Assembly: GCA_900755095.1 (NCBI GenBank)
Contig: CAAEFE010000013.1
Location: forward strand, 42,353 to 106,352
DNA from: an uncultured Bacteroides sp.
GTDB lineage: Bacteria; Bacteroidota; Bacteroidia; Bacteroidales; Bacteroidaceae
Direction: 5' to 3'
DNA length: 64,000 nt
Under the pieces are notes generated by a model. It was not told the origin of the DNA, made no database searches, and was given only the letters and a program-made list of their open reading frames with translations. The first letter of the stretch is position 1, and each line of letters starts with the position of its first letter. Shown piece by piece: positions 45,020-54,845 of the stretch. The translations under genes were made by a program, and so were the position numbers.

Positions 45020-45844
45020 TTAAGGGAATTTCGGATATTGTTTGAAGTTCGGTTTACGTTTCTCCAAGAACGCATTCTTGCCTTCCTGTGCTTCATCCGT
45101 CAGGTAATAAAGTAATGTTGCGTCACCTGCCAACTCCTGAATACCTGCCTGACCATCCAGTTCGGCATTCAATCCCGCTTTAATCATGCGCAAAGCCAAC
45201 GGACTAAGCAACATCATTTCTTCCGCCCACTGCACGTATTCATCTTCCAGTTGTTCCAAAGGTACTACCTTATTCACCAATCCCATATCCAATGCTTCCT
45301 GTGCATTATACTTCCGGCAAAGGAACCAAATTTCACGTGCTTTCTTCTGCCCTACCACGCGTGCCAGATAAGATGCACCGAATCCGGCATCAAAGCTACC
45401 CACGCGAGGACCTGTCTGACCGAAAATGGCATTTTCCGAAGCAATGGATAAATCACATACTACATGGAGCACATGTCCGCCACCAATGGCAAAGCCGTTC
45501 ACGGCAGCAATCACAGGTTTCGGAATACTACGAATTTGCTTTTGTACATCCAATACGCTCAAACGAGGCACACCGTCTTTCCCGATATATCCGCCACGTC
45601 CTTTCACATTCTGGTCGCCTCCCGAACAGAATGCCTTATCACCGGCTCCGGTAATTACAATCACATCAATATCCGCTTCTTCACGGCAAATGCGCAATGC
45701 ATCACTCATTTCGGCAGTGGTAGTCGGGGTAAATGCATTCCGATAACGTTCACGGTTGATCGTGATACGGGCAATTCCATTATAATAATCAAAAAGAATA
45801 TCGTCGTATTCTCTGATGGTTGTCCACTCTCTTTGTGTTGGCAT
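45020..45844 (-). CDS. menB: 1,4-Dihydroxy-2-naphthoyl-CoA synthase
   Basis: A 274-residue crotonase-fold enzyme that closes the naphthoquinone ring from o-succinylbenzoyl-CoA. It shows [57 protein letters not shown] and a C-terminal NFKQYPKFP, all characteristic of MenB. It is encoded 3 bp after menD, so the two are likely translated together. Confidence 0.96.
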   Translation of the reverse strand: MPTQREWTTIREYDDILFDYYNGIARITINRERYRNAFTPTTTAEMSDALRICREEADIDVIVITGAGDKAFCSGGDQNVKGRGGYIGKDGVPRLSVLDVQKQIRSIPKPVIAAVNGFAIGGGHVLHVVCDLSIASENAIFGQTGPRVGSFDAGFGASYLARVVGQKKAREIWFLCRKYNAQEALDMGLVNKVVPLEQLEDEYVQWAEEMMLLSPLALRMIKAGLNAELDGQAGIQELAGDATLLYYLTDEAQEGKNAFLEKRKPNFKQYPKFP

Positions 45845-45847
45845 AAT

Positions 45848-47515
45848 TTATTTTTGTTTTAATTGATGATAATAATTCTTCAACATACGTGCATCCTTGT
45901 TTTTGTTGGTAAACACTTCCAGAAGCACAGGTTGTTCCATAGTTTCCGGCTGGGTGAAAGTTTTCATTGCTTCAGTCAGCTCTTCATCATTTTGCGCTTG
46001 TAGATAAAGGAAGCCACGTTCCTCTGCCCAGCCTTTAGCTGACGTTTTATGGACTGCTGCAATAAATTTATGTGAGGTGCCCGACATATCCAATCCCGGT
46101 AAAGTATGGAAAATCTCTCCTCCTCCGTTATTTAATAAAAGGATACGCAGGTTGGAACGGACGTTGATATTCCACAACGCATTCATATCATAGAAGAAAC
46201 TTAGATCTCCGATAGCTATGAAATTCAGTTTGTCGGAAGCTGCCGCATAACCGACAGCGGTAGACAACGACCCTTCAATACCACTCGTTCCCCGATTGCA
46301 ACAAACTTCAATCGTGGAAGGGATCGAATATAGTTGTGCATAACGAACTACCGAACTGTTTGCCAGATGCAATGCGCAGGACTCCGGCAAAGCTTTCAAT
46401 AATGTACCGACAGCCAACATTTCCGAATAAGCAAACTCCGGTTCGGGAATAATCTTACAATAATTCTCCCATACACGGGGATAGTCAGGAGTCCGGTTAT
46501 CCAGCAGGCTGGCGATCTTCTCCAGAAACTCGAACGGGTCCATTTCGATCACCGTAGTTAATGAGCCGTACAAATCAACCACCTCACCGTCCGGCGATAC
46601 GTGCCAATGTTCTTTAGGCGGATGCTGACGGAGAAACTTCTTCAATCGTTTGGAAACCACATGTCCTCCGTAAGTAATCAGCAATTCGGGCACCATCTGG
46701 TCTATCTTCTCTTCGGGCATGGCATAAAGTGCCGCATCGAAATTCTTTACCGGAATACCGGGAACTGTCTGATTGCCGATATGTTCCGTCAACCAGGCAA
46801 AATGTTTATATAATAACTTGATATATCTTTTTTCAAACAGGTAGATAAGGTTCATCTGGCCGATGATAATCATGCGCTTCTGATATTTATTCATCCGGTC
46901 GACCAGATCATTATAATCACGGTCATAGACGTTCAATCCCTGATAACGGGTTATCACACGTACTTCCGGGAGTGCATCTACCGTGAATTGAAACAGCGGT
47001 TCGGAAATAGGAACATTGATATGCACCGGCCCTTTTCCATGATGATTCGTCTCCAGCAAAGCTTCATTCACCAGGCGATTACAATACCATTCATCTTCTT
47101 CCGTATGAATCTCCGGAAGATTGACCGACTTCTTTACCAGCGTTTGAAACACACCCGGTTGCGGCACTGTCTGTCCATCCATCTGTCCGATCCAGGCAGC
47201 GGGACGGTCTGCTGAAATGACAACTAAAGGAACATTCTGATAAAATGCTTCCGCTACAGCCGGATGAAGATTTAATAATGCAGTACCGGAAGTGCAGCAC
47301 ACAGCAGCGGGCTTACCACCATTCAACGCAAGACCAATAGCAAAATAACCGGCACTCCGTTCATCCGTCACTGCATAACAGGTGAAGTTCGGATGATTAG
47401 ACAAAGTATGTACGATGGGCGTATTACGACTACCCGGACACAACACAACCTTAGTAATCCCGTGCGCCTCGAGCAACGCAACCAACTGGAGTATGTTCTT
47501 CTTGTCTGTATACAT
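45848..47515 (-). CDS. menD: SEPHCHC synthase (ThDP-dependent)
   Basis: A 555-residue thiamine-diphosphate enzyme that joins isochorismate and 2-oxoglutarate. The N-terminal [17 protein letters not shown] and [13 protein letters not shown] contain the catalytic Glu that activates ThDP. The [14 protein letters not shown] segment provides the ThDP/Mg2+ motif. Length matches MenD. The gene lies 19 bp after menF and 3 bp before menB. Confidence 0.97.
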   Translation of the reverse strand: MYTDKKNILQLVALLEAHGITKVVLCPGSRNTPIVHTLSNHPNFTCYAVTDERSAGYFAIGLALNGGKPAAVCCTSGTALLNLHPAVAEAFYQNVPLVVISADRPAAWIGQMDGQTVPQPGVFQTLVKKSVNLPEIHTEEDEWYCNRLVNEALLETNHHGKGPVHINVPISEPLFQFTVDALPEVRVITRYQGLNVYDRDYNDLVDRMNKYQKRMIIIGQMNLIYLFEKRYIKLLYKHFAWLTEHIGNQTVPGIPVKNFDAALYAMPEEKIDQMVPELLITYGGHVVSKRLKKFLRQHPPKEHWHVSPDGEVVDLYGSLTTVIEMDPFEFLEKIASLLDNRTPDYPRVWENYCKIIPEPEFAYSEMLAVGTLLKALPESCALHLANSSVVRYAQLYSIPSTIEVCCNRGTSGIEGSLSTAVGYAAASDKLNFIAIGDLSFFYDMNALWNINVRSNLRILLLNNGGGEIFHTLPGLDMSGTSHKFIAAVHKTSAKGWAEERGFLYLQAQNDEELTEAMKTFTQPETMEQPVLLEVFTNKNKDARMLKNYYHQLKQK

Positions 47516-47534
47516 GATGATAATTATTAGTAGT

Positions 47535-48650
47535 TTATGATTTTAAAGGAGGCGTTGCAATCAGCCGTTTGATGGTTTGCAACTTCTTTTCCGTTTCCAG
47601 CCATTCGTCATTCAATTCCGAAGAAGCCAGTAGTCCACCGCCGGCATAAAGAGTCAGTTGTTCATCTTTAATATGCATACAGCGCAGATTCACATAGATG
47701 TCAGTTCGCCCTTCCGGGTCCAGCCAACCGATAAAACCGGAATAATAACGGCGGTCGTAACCTTCGTTCTGCAATATAAACCGATAGGCTTCTTCTTTCG
47801 GTAAACCGCATACAGCAGGCGTTGGATGCAACACTTTCAAGAGATCTCCCAAACCTTTGTTATCTTTCAAAGAAAACCGGAAATCTGTTTTCAAATGTGA
47901 CAAAGCACCTGCATAAGCCGGATAAGGCCCGTTCTCCGTAGAATGAATGCCCAACGATAGGAGTTGGCGACGAATATAAGAAGCGACATAATCCTGCTCT
48001 TTCCGGTTCTTTTCATCCCACACTTGCGGCAGTCTGCCATCTTGTAAAGGCTGCGTTCCGGCTAACGCAACCGTATGCCATTCGTCTTTTTCACCTGATA
48101 AAATGATTTCAGGAGTGCTTCCCAGCCAGATACCCGTCTGCGGAGTGTAGCACAAGTATATATATGAATGAATATAACGCCTGCACGCTGCACGAAATAT
48201 AGACAAAGGAGAAAAACCGGATACTTTATCAATAGTAAGATGACGTGAAAGTACTAATTTATCAAAAGTATTATCACGCAAAGCATTTATAAAGGTATGA
48301 AAGCAGGAGGCATATTCCTCCGTAGAAGAAGTCAGGAACGATTCTTGTCCTTGCATCCGCAAAGCGACTTCCCGTTCTTCTGCCGTATCATTGTCAATCG
48401 GCAAAGGTTGCCCCCACTGATCGGGTTGAATCAATACGACAGGACACGTCTCACTCACCTGAAACGGAGCAATTACAAATCCTCTCTGTCCATTCAGTTC
48501 TTTCAAATCGTATATCAAACGGACCGCTCCTTCCGCCTGTGTCAACAGACGGGGAACTTTCTCCCCGGGAATGCGGTAAACAGCAAACGGCTGCTTCCGC
48601 TGAATAAATGCATCAATAGTTGTCAAATTACTTATTTCTTCGTCGGTCAT
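47535..48650 (-). CDS. menF: Isochorismate synthase
   Basis: A 371-residue chorismate-utilising enzyme making isochorismate. I choose the start at ATG 48650 ([11 protein letters not shown]): it overlaps the stop of the upstream gene as ATGA, whereas the longer frame from 48728 would overlap by 82 bp. Core motifs are [39 protein letters not shown] and [20 protein letters not shown], typical of the isochorismate synthase branch. ATGA coupling indicates translation tied to the HAD-hotdog gene. Confidence 0.95.
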   Translation of the reverse strand: MTDEEISNLTTIDAFIQRKQPFAVYRIPGEKVPRLLTQAEGAVRLIYDLKELNGQRGFVIAPFQVSETCPVVLIQPDQWGQPLPIDNDTAEEREVALRMQGQESFLTSSTEEYASCFHTFINALRDNTFDKLVLSRHLTIDKVSGFSPLSIFRAACRRYIHSYIYLCYTPQTGIWLGSTPEIILSGEKDEWHTVALAGTQPLQDGRLPQVWDEKNRKEQDYVASYIRRQLLSLGIHSTENGPYPAYAGALSHLKTDFRFSLKDNKGLGDLLKVLHPTPAVCGLPKEEAYRFILQNEGYDRRYYSGFIGWLDPEGRTDIYVNLRCMHIKDEQLTLYAGGGLLASSELNDEWLETEKKLQTIKRLIATPPLKS

Positions 48651-49879
48651 CTCTTTTTCATCACACTGTTGACTACCCGTATGGAAGACACTAGTTTGTT
48701 TGTTGAAGTAAACACGTCTACATTCCATACATGGGAGGAACGTCCCTTATGTACAACTGTTCCTACTGCACGCACTGTATCTCCTTCATGTGCAGAAGAT
48801 ATGTGGTTTCCACTGACCTGCATTCCTACTACAATCTCGTCCGGCTGGCAAAGAATCATTGAACCGAGTCCGGCAACTGTTTCCGCCAATGCAAGAGTAG
48901 CCCCGCCATGCAAAATGCCAAAAGGCTGACGGGTACGATGGTCTACCGGCATTGTTGCTTCCACACGGTCTTCGTCGGCATAGGTATATTGAATTCCCAA
49001 GTTTCCCATCAATGCGTGGCGTGCCTGCGCATTCAGTTGGTCAAGGGGAATTTCGGCTGCACGCACTTCGGATATGATAGCCTTCTCCACTGCAACGGCC
49101 ACTCCGTCTTCCTCATTCGAAGCAGTCACATAATCGGCACAGGCTTTCACCGAGTCTTGTGAATGTCCCATAGCTATGCCCAGCCCCGCCAATTGAATCA
49201 TTGTTACGTCACACACACCGTCGCCCACAGCAATCACTTCCTCACGCTTCATACCTAGCACCTCCAGCAAAGCACCCAAAGAATTGGCTTTGTCGATGGC
49301 GCAGGGAACTACTTCCAGAAAATAGGGCTCCGAACGGAATACGTCCAACGCCCCATTCAGTCGTCTCTTCCAGTGATCTTCCAAACCAAGCAATGCTTCT
49401 TCGTCATCGCTCACCAGCATACACTTACAAGGAGCAAAATCAACGGCAGCAGAAAATTCTTCTTCTTTGATTATTTGCAGGTCATTCAACCGGGCTTCAT
49501 TTTGGATATGTTCATTTTCAGGAGAATCCGTTATGATCGTATCATCATGATAAGTGAATAAAGCAAAACCGTTTTTACGGGCTTTCTTTTCCAGATACGG
49601 CAACATTTCGGGATTAATCCGACGTTCAAACAGAATTTCTCCGTTTTGTGCATTGATAATCTGACAGCCATTATAGGAAAGGATAAAACCTCCATAGTTT
49701 CCAAGTTCGAGCATCTTGGCCAGCGGCATCAGGCCATAAGTCGGTCTGCCGGACGCCAGCACAATACGTACTCCCATTTGCTGAACCTTCAACAGGGCAG
49801 CCAATGTACGTTTACTAATTTCTTTCGCATCATTGAGGAGTGTTCCGTCTACATCAAGAACCAATAATTTATACTTCAT
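48647..49879 (-). CDS. HAD (Cof-type) phosphatase fused to PaaI-type hotdog thioesterase; candidate DHNA-CoA thioesterase
   Basis: A 410-residue fusion. Residues 1-270 are a Cof-like HAD phosphatase: LVLDVDGTLL (Asp9, Asp11) and VGDGVCDVTM (219-227), with Cys223 in place of the usual Asn. Residues ~285-410 are a PaaI/YbdB-type hotdog thioesterase with GILHGGATLALAET (His324, Glu333). The hotdog family includes DHNA-CoA hydrolases of menaquinone synthesis, and this gene starts the men operon and couples to menF, so the C-terminal part is a strong MenI candidate. The HAD part may act on another phosphate ester. A -7 box (49905-49912) lies upstream. Confidence 0.87.
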   Translation of the reverse strand: MKYKLLVLDVDGTLLNDAKEISKRTLAALLKVQQMGVRIVLASGRPTYGLMPLAKMLELGNYGGFILSYNGCQIINAQNGEILFERRINPEMLPYLEKKARKNGFALFTYHDDTIITDSPENEHIQNEARLNDLQIIKEEEFSAAVDFAPCKCMLVSDDEEALLGLEDHWKRRLNGALDVFRSEPYFLEVVPCAIDKANSLGALLEVLGMKREEVIAVGDGVCDVTMIQLAGLGIAMGHSQDSVKACADYVTASNEEDGVAVAVEKAIISEVRAAEIPLDQLNAQARHALMGNLGIQYTYADEDRVEATMPVDHRTRQPFGILHGGATLALAETVAGLGSMILCQPDEIVVGMQVSGNHISSAHEGDTVRAVGTVVHKGRSSHVWNVDVFTSTNKLVSSIRVVNSVMKKR

Positions 49880-49904
49880 GATTACACGATTTTGATTTAG
49901 ATTA

Positions 49905-49912
49905 CAAAGGTA
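49905..49912 (-). promoter_or_regulatory. -7 box of the men operon
   Basis: Minus-strand TACCTTTG 25 bp upstream of the HAD-hotdog start codon; the -33 position has only TTTC. Confidence 0.55.
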
Positions 49913-49962
49913 GGAAATTGAGTGAACGACAGAAAGCGTAAACAGATAAAATTACTTTAATT

Positions 49963-50331
49963 TCACTCTCTCAAACGCATTTCCAGATAATCGCGAAGAA
50001 TTCGGGCGTGATTATACACCGGTTCTTTTGAAGCATAAAGTAGTGTTATCACCGGATGTGGTTTGATAAGAGTCAGAAAATCAGCCATTGATGGAGAAGC
50101 ATCCAGCTCTTTTTGATACTGCGTGACAAAATCTCCCCAATGTCCGGGAATATCTTCATGAAACCATTTACGTAATGTAGGGGATGGTGTTATGTCTTTT
50201 GCCCAATAATCGTATTTCAACCATTCTTTCTTCATTCCGCGTGGCCATAATTTATCTACCAACACCCGGTATCCATCTGTTTCTGAAAAATCTTCGTAAA
50301 CCCTCTTTATCCTTACCTGTATCATTTCCAT
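49963..50331 (-). CDS. DUF488 family protein
   Basis: A 122-residue protein with the family hallmark KRVYEDFSETDGYRVLVDKLWPRGMKKEWLKYDYWAKDITPSPTLRKWFHE; the charged central region and PHPVITLLYASKE near the end are typical. The start may be M3 (MIQVRIKR) rather than M1. The function is unknown; it is a small cytoplasmic protein. It stands as a single gene between the men operon and the AraC regulator. Confidence 0.9.
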   Translation of the reverse strand: MEMIQVRIKRVYEDFSETDGYRVLVDKLWPRGMKKEWLKYDYWAKDITPSPTLRKWFHEDIPGHWGDFVTQYQKELDASPSMADFLTLIKPHPVITLLYASKEPVYNHARILRDYLEMRLRE

Positions 50332-50389
50332 TAATATTTAGTTATCAATAGATAAACCGGGAAAAACGAAAATTGTTTAGTAGAACTAT

Positions 50390-52147
50390 TTAATTCCTCA
50401 ATGTGTCCTGCGCTTTTTTAAATTCATAAGGAGTCATTCCCGTCTTTTTCTTAAAAAGGTTATATAATATCGGGGCACTATTAAATCCGGATTCATCAGC
50501 GATGGCACGTATGGTATAGTTAGGATATTTTTTCATTAGCTTGATCGCATAATTAATGCGCAGTCCGTTGATGTACCCATTGAAATTAGTTCCGGTGCAT
50601 TCTCTTATCATCCGGGCAAAGCGTGCATTATTCAGATGTACAATCTGCGCCAAATCTTCTCTTGAGAGCTCTGGAGAAAGATATAGCTGTTTTTGAACGA
50701 CTGTATGATTTAATTCCTGGAATATTTTCTTGTTCTCTTCTTCTTCCCCACTTTCTTTGTCTGTTTCGTCCAAAAGTTCATCCTGTTCTTCAGGAGAAAT
50801 CAATTCCGGTTCCAATTCTGATGAAACCTCCTGTTCCTCGTACACTTCCAATAACTGATTACCATCTTTTTTATTGGCAAATTTCTCGTTTATCAGTTTG
50901 GCAAGCATCCTGTTTTTATACTCGATTATATGGTTGAAACGCCACAAACGCCAAAGTATAAACAGGGTCAGCACTACAATACACGCCAAAAAGCAGAGTG
51001 AAACATTCCTTATTTTTAGCTGTGAGGCTTGCTCGGCGATGTATTCTTCTTTTTCGGAAGCACCGTACATCGCGTTCAATTCTAATGCAGCATTTTTCCT
51101 GTCGGTACTGTTAATGCTATCCGTTATTGCAATGATGGTTTCACGTATTTCTGCGGCTTCTTTATAACGATTCAGCCCCAGATATGCCTGGACTTCCTTA
51201 TTAAGTATAGTTAAATATTGAGCGTTCAAGGTATCCCGCTGTGTTCTCAACAATTCTTTAAAGTCCTTACAGTTGTCTATTACTGTCTCATATTGTTTGG
51301 AAAGAATCAAATAAGGAATCGAATACATCTTGCCATCCGGAGTATGAGATTCTTTTATTGCCAGATATTTTTGATAATATCCTTCTGCTTGCGTATATTT
51401 CTTTTCTAAATAAGAAATATAGGCCAATTTTGCATATAAATAGCTATATTGACCATCAATGTAGCCTTCGGGAACCTCCGGTACTTTCTCTAATTTTTTA
51501 AGAAGTTTTTCACGTTCATAAGCAAGAGCCAAAGCTTCATCAATACGGGAATCTGTCATTAAAAATCCCATCTCTGCTCCATAATAATAGGAAAGCAGCA
51601 TCATTTCTCTCATATCCTTTGACCCACGCAGTAATTCAATCGTACGACCAAAATAATTATACGCCTCATCTTTCAATGACAGCCTCCAATTATTCTCTCC
51701 TATGCAAAAAAGCAATCTAGCTTCCGCCTCTCTGTCCTTCAGTTTTTGAGCCTGCATAATTCCACTAAGAGCATAATGCATGCTCTCATTATATTTACTC
51801 ATTATGGATGAAAGTTCAGCTAAATAAACCGTCATCTTCAACATGTGCTTAGGTTCTCTTTGAGAGATGGAATCAAGCAAGTACGACTTCCTTGCATACA
51901 TAAAAGCTAGTTTATTCATATACATATTACGATATGACAAACTGCGCAATTCATTAATCAGACGCAGAGGGAAGGCTTTTCTGGTTTCGGCCTCATCCAA
52001 CAACTGTAAAGCACGTTTGGGGTTGGAAATATAAATATCTCTGATATATTTTTCTGTATACAAAGAGTCATTATTTATAATTTTATCAGCCCTTGAAAAT
52101 TGATTGTGTACAAATAGAAGCACAAAAATACATACCCAAAAACGCAT
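50390..52147 (-). CDS. Membrane-tethered AraC-family regulator with TPR sensor region
   Basis: A 585-residue protein. An N-terminal signal/membrane segment (WVCIFVLLFVHNQFS) leads into tetratricopeptide-like helices (~30-370: AEGYYQKYLAIKES, YLGLNRYKEAAEIRETI). A transmembrane helix (~380-402, LCFLACIVVLTLFILWRLW) is followed by a coiled/acidic linker and a C-terminal AraC helix-turn-helix (~475-580, NGLRINYAIKLMKKYPNYTIRAIADESGFNSAPILYNLFKKKTGMTPYEF). The layout implies sensing in the periplasm and DNA binding in the cytoplasm, as in PUL-type one-protein switches. The target is unknown. A -7 box TACCTTTG (minus strand, 52181-52188) lies upstream. Confidence 0.88.
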   Translation of the reverse strand: MRFWVCIFVLLFVHNQFSRADKIINNDSLYTEKYIRDIYISNPKRALQLLDEAETRKAFPLRLINELRSLSYRNMYMNKLAFMYARKSYLLDSISQREPKHMLKMTVYLAELSSIMSKYNESMHYALSGIMQAQKLKDREAEARLLFCIGENNWRLSLKDEAYNYFGRTIELLRGSKDMREMMLLSYYYGAEMGFLMTDSRIDEALALAYEREKLLKKLEKVPEVPEGYIDGQYSYLYAKLAYISYLEKKYTQAEGYYQKYLAIKESHTPDGKMYSIPYLILSKQYETVIDNCKDFKELLRTQRDTLNAQYLTILNKEVQAYLGLNRYKEAAEIRETIIAITDSINSTDRKNAALELNAMYGASEKEEYIAEQASQLKIRNVSLCFLACIVVLTLFILWRLWRFNHIIEYKNRMLAKLINEKFANKKDGNQLLEVYEEQEVSSELEPELISPEEQDELLDETDKESGEEEENKKIFQELNHTVVQKQLYLSPELSREDLAQIVHLNNARFARMIRECTGTNFNGYINGLRINYAIKLMKKYPNYTIRAIADESGFNSAPILYNLFKKKTGMTPYEFKKAQDTLRN

Positions 52148-52180
52148 AAAACTCTTAATCGTGTTTAATCATTAATTATC

Positions 52181-52188
52181 CAAAGGTA
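52181..52188 (-). promoter_or_regulatory. -7 box of the AraC-family gene
   Basis: Minus-strand TACCTTTG 33 bp upstream of the start codon. Confidence 0.5.
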
Positions 52189-52288
52189 TGTATTTTCCAA
52201 AAAATGTGCAGACACAATTTAAATTTGCAAAATAAAAATAAGAAACATTAGCTAAACATATCAGAGACGTAACATGGTTCCAAGTCAG

Positions 52289-53071
52289 CTATTCTCCTGA
52301 ATCACAGTCCAACGCTTTGCTCAATCGCCCTTCAAGGCATACACTTAAGTCAGTCGTTACAAACTTGCCATTATAAAAAAGAGTAAATATGGTAGCCGGA
52401 GTAGGTGCATTTTGCGCCTGTTCCATACTTTCCAATTCAATTATTCTCAATGGAATGTCTTTGCTCTTAGCAGCACTGACCAAAGAACCGCGAACGTGAA
52501 ACTCCGTAAACGGGCAGCGATGGGTATAATAAACGACTATTCCATCCTTATCCGGACACTCACCGCTCAACACGCAATCATTAAAAGAAGGATCAGGAGC
52601 AGCCGGGTTTAGTTTCAAACTTAAAAGGCTGAATCCGTAAGGGAGTTTTTCTATTGTTTGGAAACCTTGTCGCAACAGCCATTTCGTGTCACTCATAAAA
52701 TGAAATTTAGAAGTGCCCACCACTGTGACAAGCCCATCTTTCCCCTGCAATTTTGCATCATCAATGGCAGACTGCAATAATGCCTTACCATGTCCGCAAC
52801 CTTTATATTTACCTGACACCCAGAAACAGTTTATCATCAGATAATTGGGAGCATTCACCGGAACCCATGCTTTTTCAGCAGGACCGTATTCGATAAACAC
52901 TTTTGCCCGTTCATCAATACGTCTGAACACATAGCCGTTATCGAACTCTTTCTTCAGCCATTCTTTTTTGAGTTCATAACTATCCTTGCATTTCTTATCT
53001 GAAAAAGCACAGCATATATGTTCGTTTGCAATATTCTCCTTTGTCAAAGTGATGTAATTGGTTTCCATCAT
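52289..53071 (-). CDS. GNAT acetyltransferase with C-terminal YoaP-like domain
   Basis: A 260-residue protein. The N-terminal GNAT domain contains the acetyl-CoA-binding GKYKGCGHGKALLQSAIDDAK. The C-terminal half (DGIVVYYTHRCPFTEFHVRGSLVSAAKSKDIPLRIIELESMEQAQNAPTPATIFTLFYNG) looks like the thioredoxin-like YoaP domain, with a single CPF cysteine in place of CXXC. The substrate is unknown. Monocistronic, between rlmF and the AraC regulator. The start could be M1 or M2. Confidence 0.85.
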   Translation of the reverse strand: MMETNYITLTKENIANEHICCAFSDKKCKDSYELKKEWLKKEFDNGYVFRRIDERAKVFIEYGPAEKAWVPVNAPNYLMINCFWVSGKYKGCGHGKALLQSAIDDAKLQGKDGLVTVVGTSKFHFMSDTKWLLRQGFQTIEKLPYGFSLLSLKLNPAAPDPSFNDCVLSGECPDKDGIVVYYTHRCPFTEFHVRGSLVSAAKSKDIPLRIIELESMEQAQNAPTPATIFTLFYNGKFVTTDLSVCLEGRLSKALDCDSGE

Positions 53072-53123
53072 ATTCTATTTAATTAATAGGTTAAACAAAT
53101 AACAGTTCGATATTCACTCATTG

Positions 53124-54053
53124 TTATGAGTTGGTAGCAAATCGCCAAGCTAATATCCTGCTACTTTTAGTTCCCTGCTGCATTCGAATAACTTTATATT
53201 CGGACACATTCACCGATTTTAATTTGGTATATAACTTTTCCAGATTTTTTTCTTTAGAAACCAAACTCGTAAACCATCCGCAGTTCTTCTGATATTTTTG
53301 GCTCTCGGAAATCATATTCAATAAGAAACGAACTTCTCCGCCCTCGCACCAAAGTTCATTCGCACTCCCGCCGAAATTTAGCTGCACTTTATTTATCTTC
53401 GTACCTTTCAGACTGCTTAATTTGCGTAACGTTCCGTCTTCCGCCTCTTCACGCGAACTATGAAACGGAGGATTGCATATTGTCACATCAAAATACTCAT
53501 CAGGCATAATAATTCCATCGAAAATCTTCTTACTATCTTTCTGAAGTCGCAAGTCAATCTTATGAGCCAACACAGGGTTGCAAGTCACTATCTTTCGTGC
53601 ATTTTCTATCGAAACCGGATCAATATCAGTACCAACGAAGGTCCATCCATATTCAGTGTGTCCTATGATCGGATAAATGCAATTTGCACCTACCCCAATA
53701 TCCAGACATCTACATTTAGACTTCTGTCCATTAGCATCTCCTGCCGGTAAATCCGGTGTTGTTCCGTTCGGCTGGATAAGATCGGCAATATAATGAATGT
53801 AATCCGCCCTTCCGGGAATAGGCGGACACAAATATTGCTTCGGTATGTCCCAATACCGGATGCCATAATAAGTTACCAATAATGCTTTGTTCAAAGCCTT
53901 CACCGCTTGCGGATTAAAAAAGTTTATAGTTTGTATTCCGAGGGGATTGAGCGATACGAATCTCTTTAATGGAGGATAATTTTCCATCAACAATGGAAAA
54001 TCATACTGACCATTGTGCTTATTTCTTATATGTAACTCACCTTTTTTTGCCAT
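53124..54053 (-). CDS. rlmF: 23S rRNA adenine(1618)-N6-methyltransferase
   Basis: A 309-residue class I methyltransferase. SAM binding is at [17 protein letters not shown], and the catalytic motif is NPPFHSS, the NPPF type used for amino-group methylation. The N-terminal [26 protein letters not shown] is typical of RlmF. It modifies A1618 in 23S rRNA. A perfect -7 box TATCTTTG (54059-54066, minus strand) begins 5 bp upstream of the ATG, so the transcript may have an extremely short leader. Confidence 0.95.
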   Translation of the reverse strand: MAKKGELHIRNKHNGQYDFPLLMENYPPLKRFVSLNPLGIQTINFFNPQAVKALNKALLVTYYGIRYWDIPKQYLCPPIPGRADYIHYIADLIQPNGTTPDLPAGDANGQKSKCRCLDIGVGANCIYPIIGHTEYGWTFVGTDIDPVSIENARKIVTCNPVLAHKIDLRLQKDSKKIFDGIIMPDEYFDVTICNPPFHSSREEAEDGTLRKLSSLKGTKINKVQLNFGGSANELWCEGGEVRFLLNMISESQKYQKNCGWFTSLVSKEKNLEKLYTKLKSVNVSEYKVIRMQQGTKSSRILAWRFATNS

Positions 54054-54058
54054 GCGGG

Positions 54059-54066
54059 CAAAGATA
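54059..54066 (-). promoter_or_regulatory. -7 box very close to rlmF start
   Basis: Minus-strand TATCTTTG directly upstream of the ATG at 54053; transcription from it would start at or just before the start codon. Confidence 0.5.
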
Positions 54067-54125
54067 CAGAGAATTTTCCTGCCTACAAATTCTTCTTAAC
54101 TCTTATCCTAACACTCTTCTGAATA

Positions 54126-54776
54126 TCATATATAATATTCTATCATTTCAATCAGCCCGGCGCGTAAAGTATACTTAGTTGCTTCATATACATTATTCAC
54201 ACCCAACTTCCGGAAAATATTCTTTTTATGGGTGATAATAGTATGAATGCTTGAGGTTCTTTCCAATGCTATTTCTTTCACAGATTTCCCATGTGCTATC
54301 AATTTAAGAATGTCAATCTCCGTAACAGTCAAAACAGAATGAATTTCCGGTTTGTCGGAACCGATTATCAATAAATTGGTTATCTGATGACAAAGAAATC
54401 GCTCCCCGTGTGCTGTACACATCAATGCAGAATGAATTTCCTCACCGGAGTTCTCTTTCAAAATCATACCAATATTCCTTGCTATACTCATCCTACGAAT
54501 AAAGTCTTCGCTCAATTCATTGGAAAACAATATCCAACGAACTCTCGGAAAACGTTTTTCTATAATAAGAAACTCTTCTATACCATTGATGTCAAACAGT
54601 GTATAGTCAAGTATAACGACACTGTCATTACATTCTACCAATGCAAGCATGAGCTCTTTCTTGTCTGTCACATCTATCATGCGACATCCACTGAATATAG
54701 CGGAAATATATCCATGCATTCCCATTCTGGTTATATCCTGATTATCTGCTATGATAAATGTAATGTCAGTGTTCAT
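54126..54776 (-). CDS. LuxR-family response regulator
   Basis: A 216-residue regulator from ATG 54776 (MNTDITFIIADNQDITR). The N-terminal receiver has the acidic pocket ADNQD and the probable phospho-acceptor Asp in VVILDYTLFD. The C-terminal LuxR helix-turn-helix reads LTVTEIDILKLIAHGKSVKEIALERTSSIHTIITHKKNIFRKLGV. No sensor kinase is adjacent. It follows the SusD gene on the same strand by 69 bp and may be co-transcribed with the SusC/D pair, perhaps as its regulator; this is inference. Confidence 0.85.
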   Translation of the reverse strand: MNTDITFIIADNQDITRMGMHGYISAIFSGCRMIDVTDKKELMLALVECNDSVVILDYTLFDINGIEEFLIIEKRFPRVRWILFSNELSEDFIRRMSIARNIGMILKENSGEEIHSALMCTAHGERFLCHQITNLLIIGSDKPEIHSVLTVTEIDILKLIAHGKSVKEIALERTSSIHTIITHKKNIFRKLGVNNVYEATKYTLRAGLIEMIEYYI

Positions 54777-54845
54777 TGTTATTCTGATTTTTAAATTCAA
54801 CGGATATTTTTCAAACGCATATTGCAGCCCGGAGACACGGAGGTA

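Noticed and set aside
48651..48728. Longer menF start at 48728
   Set aside because: It would overlap the upstream gene by 82 bp; the ATG at 48650 gives a normal ATGA overlap and family length.
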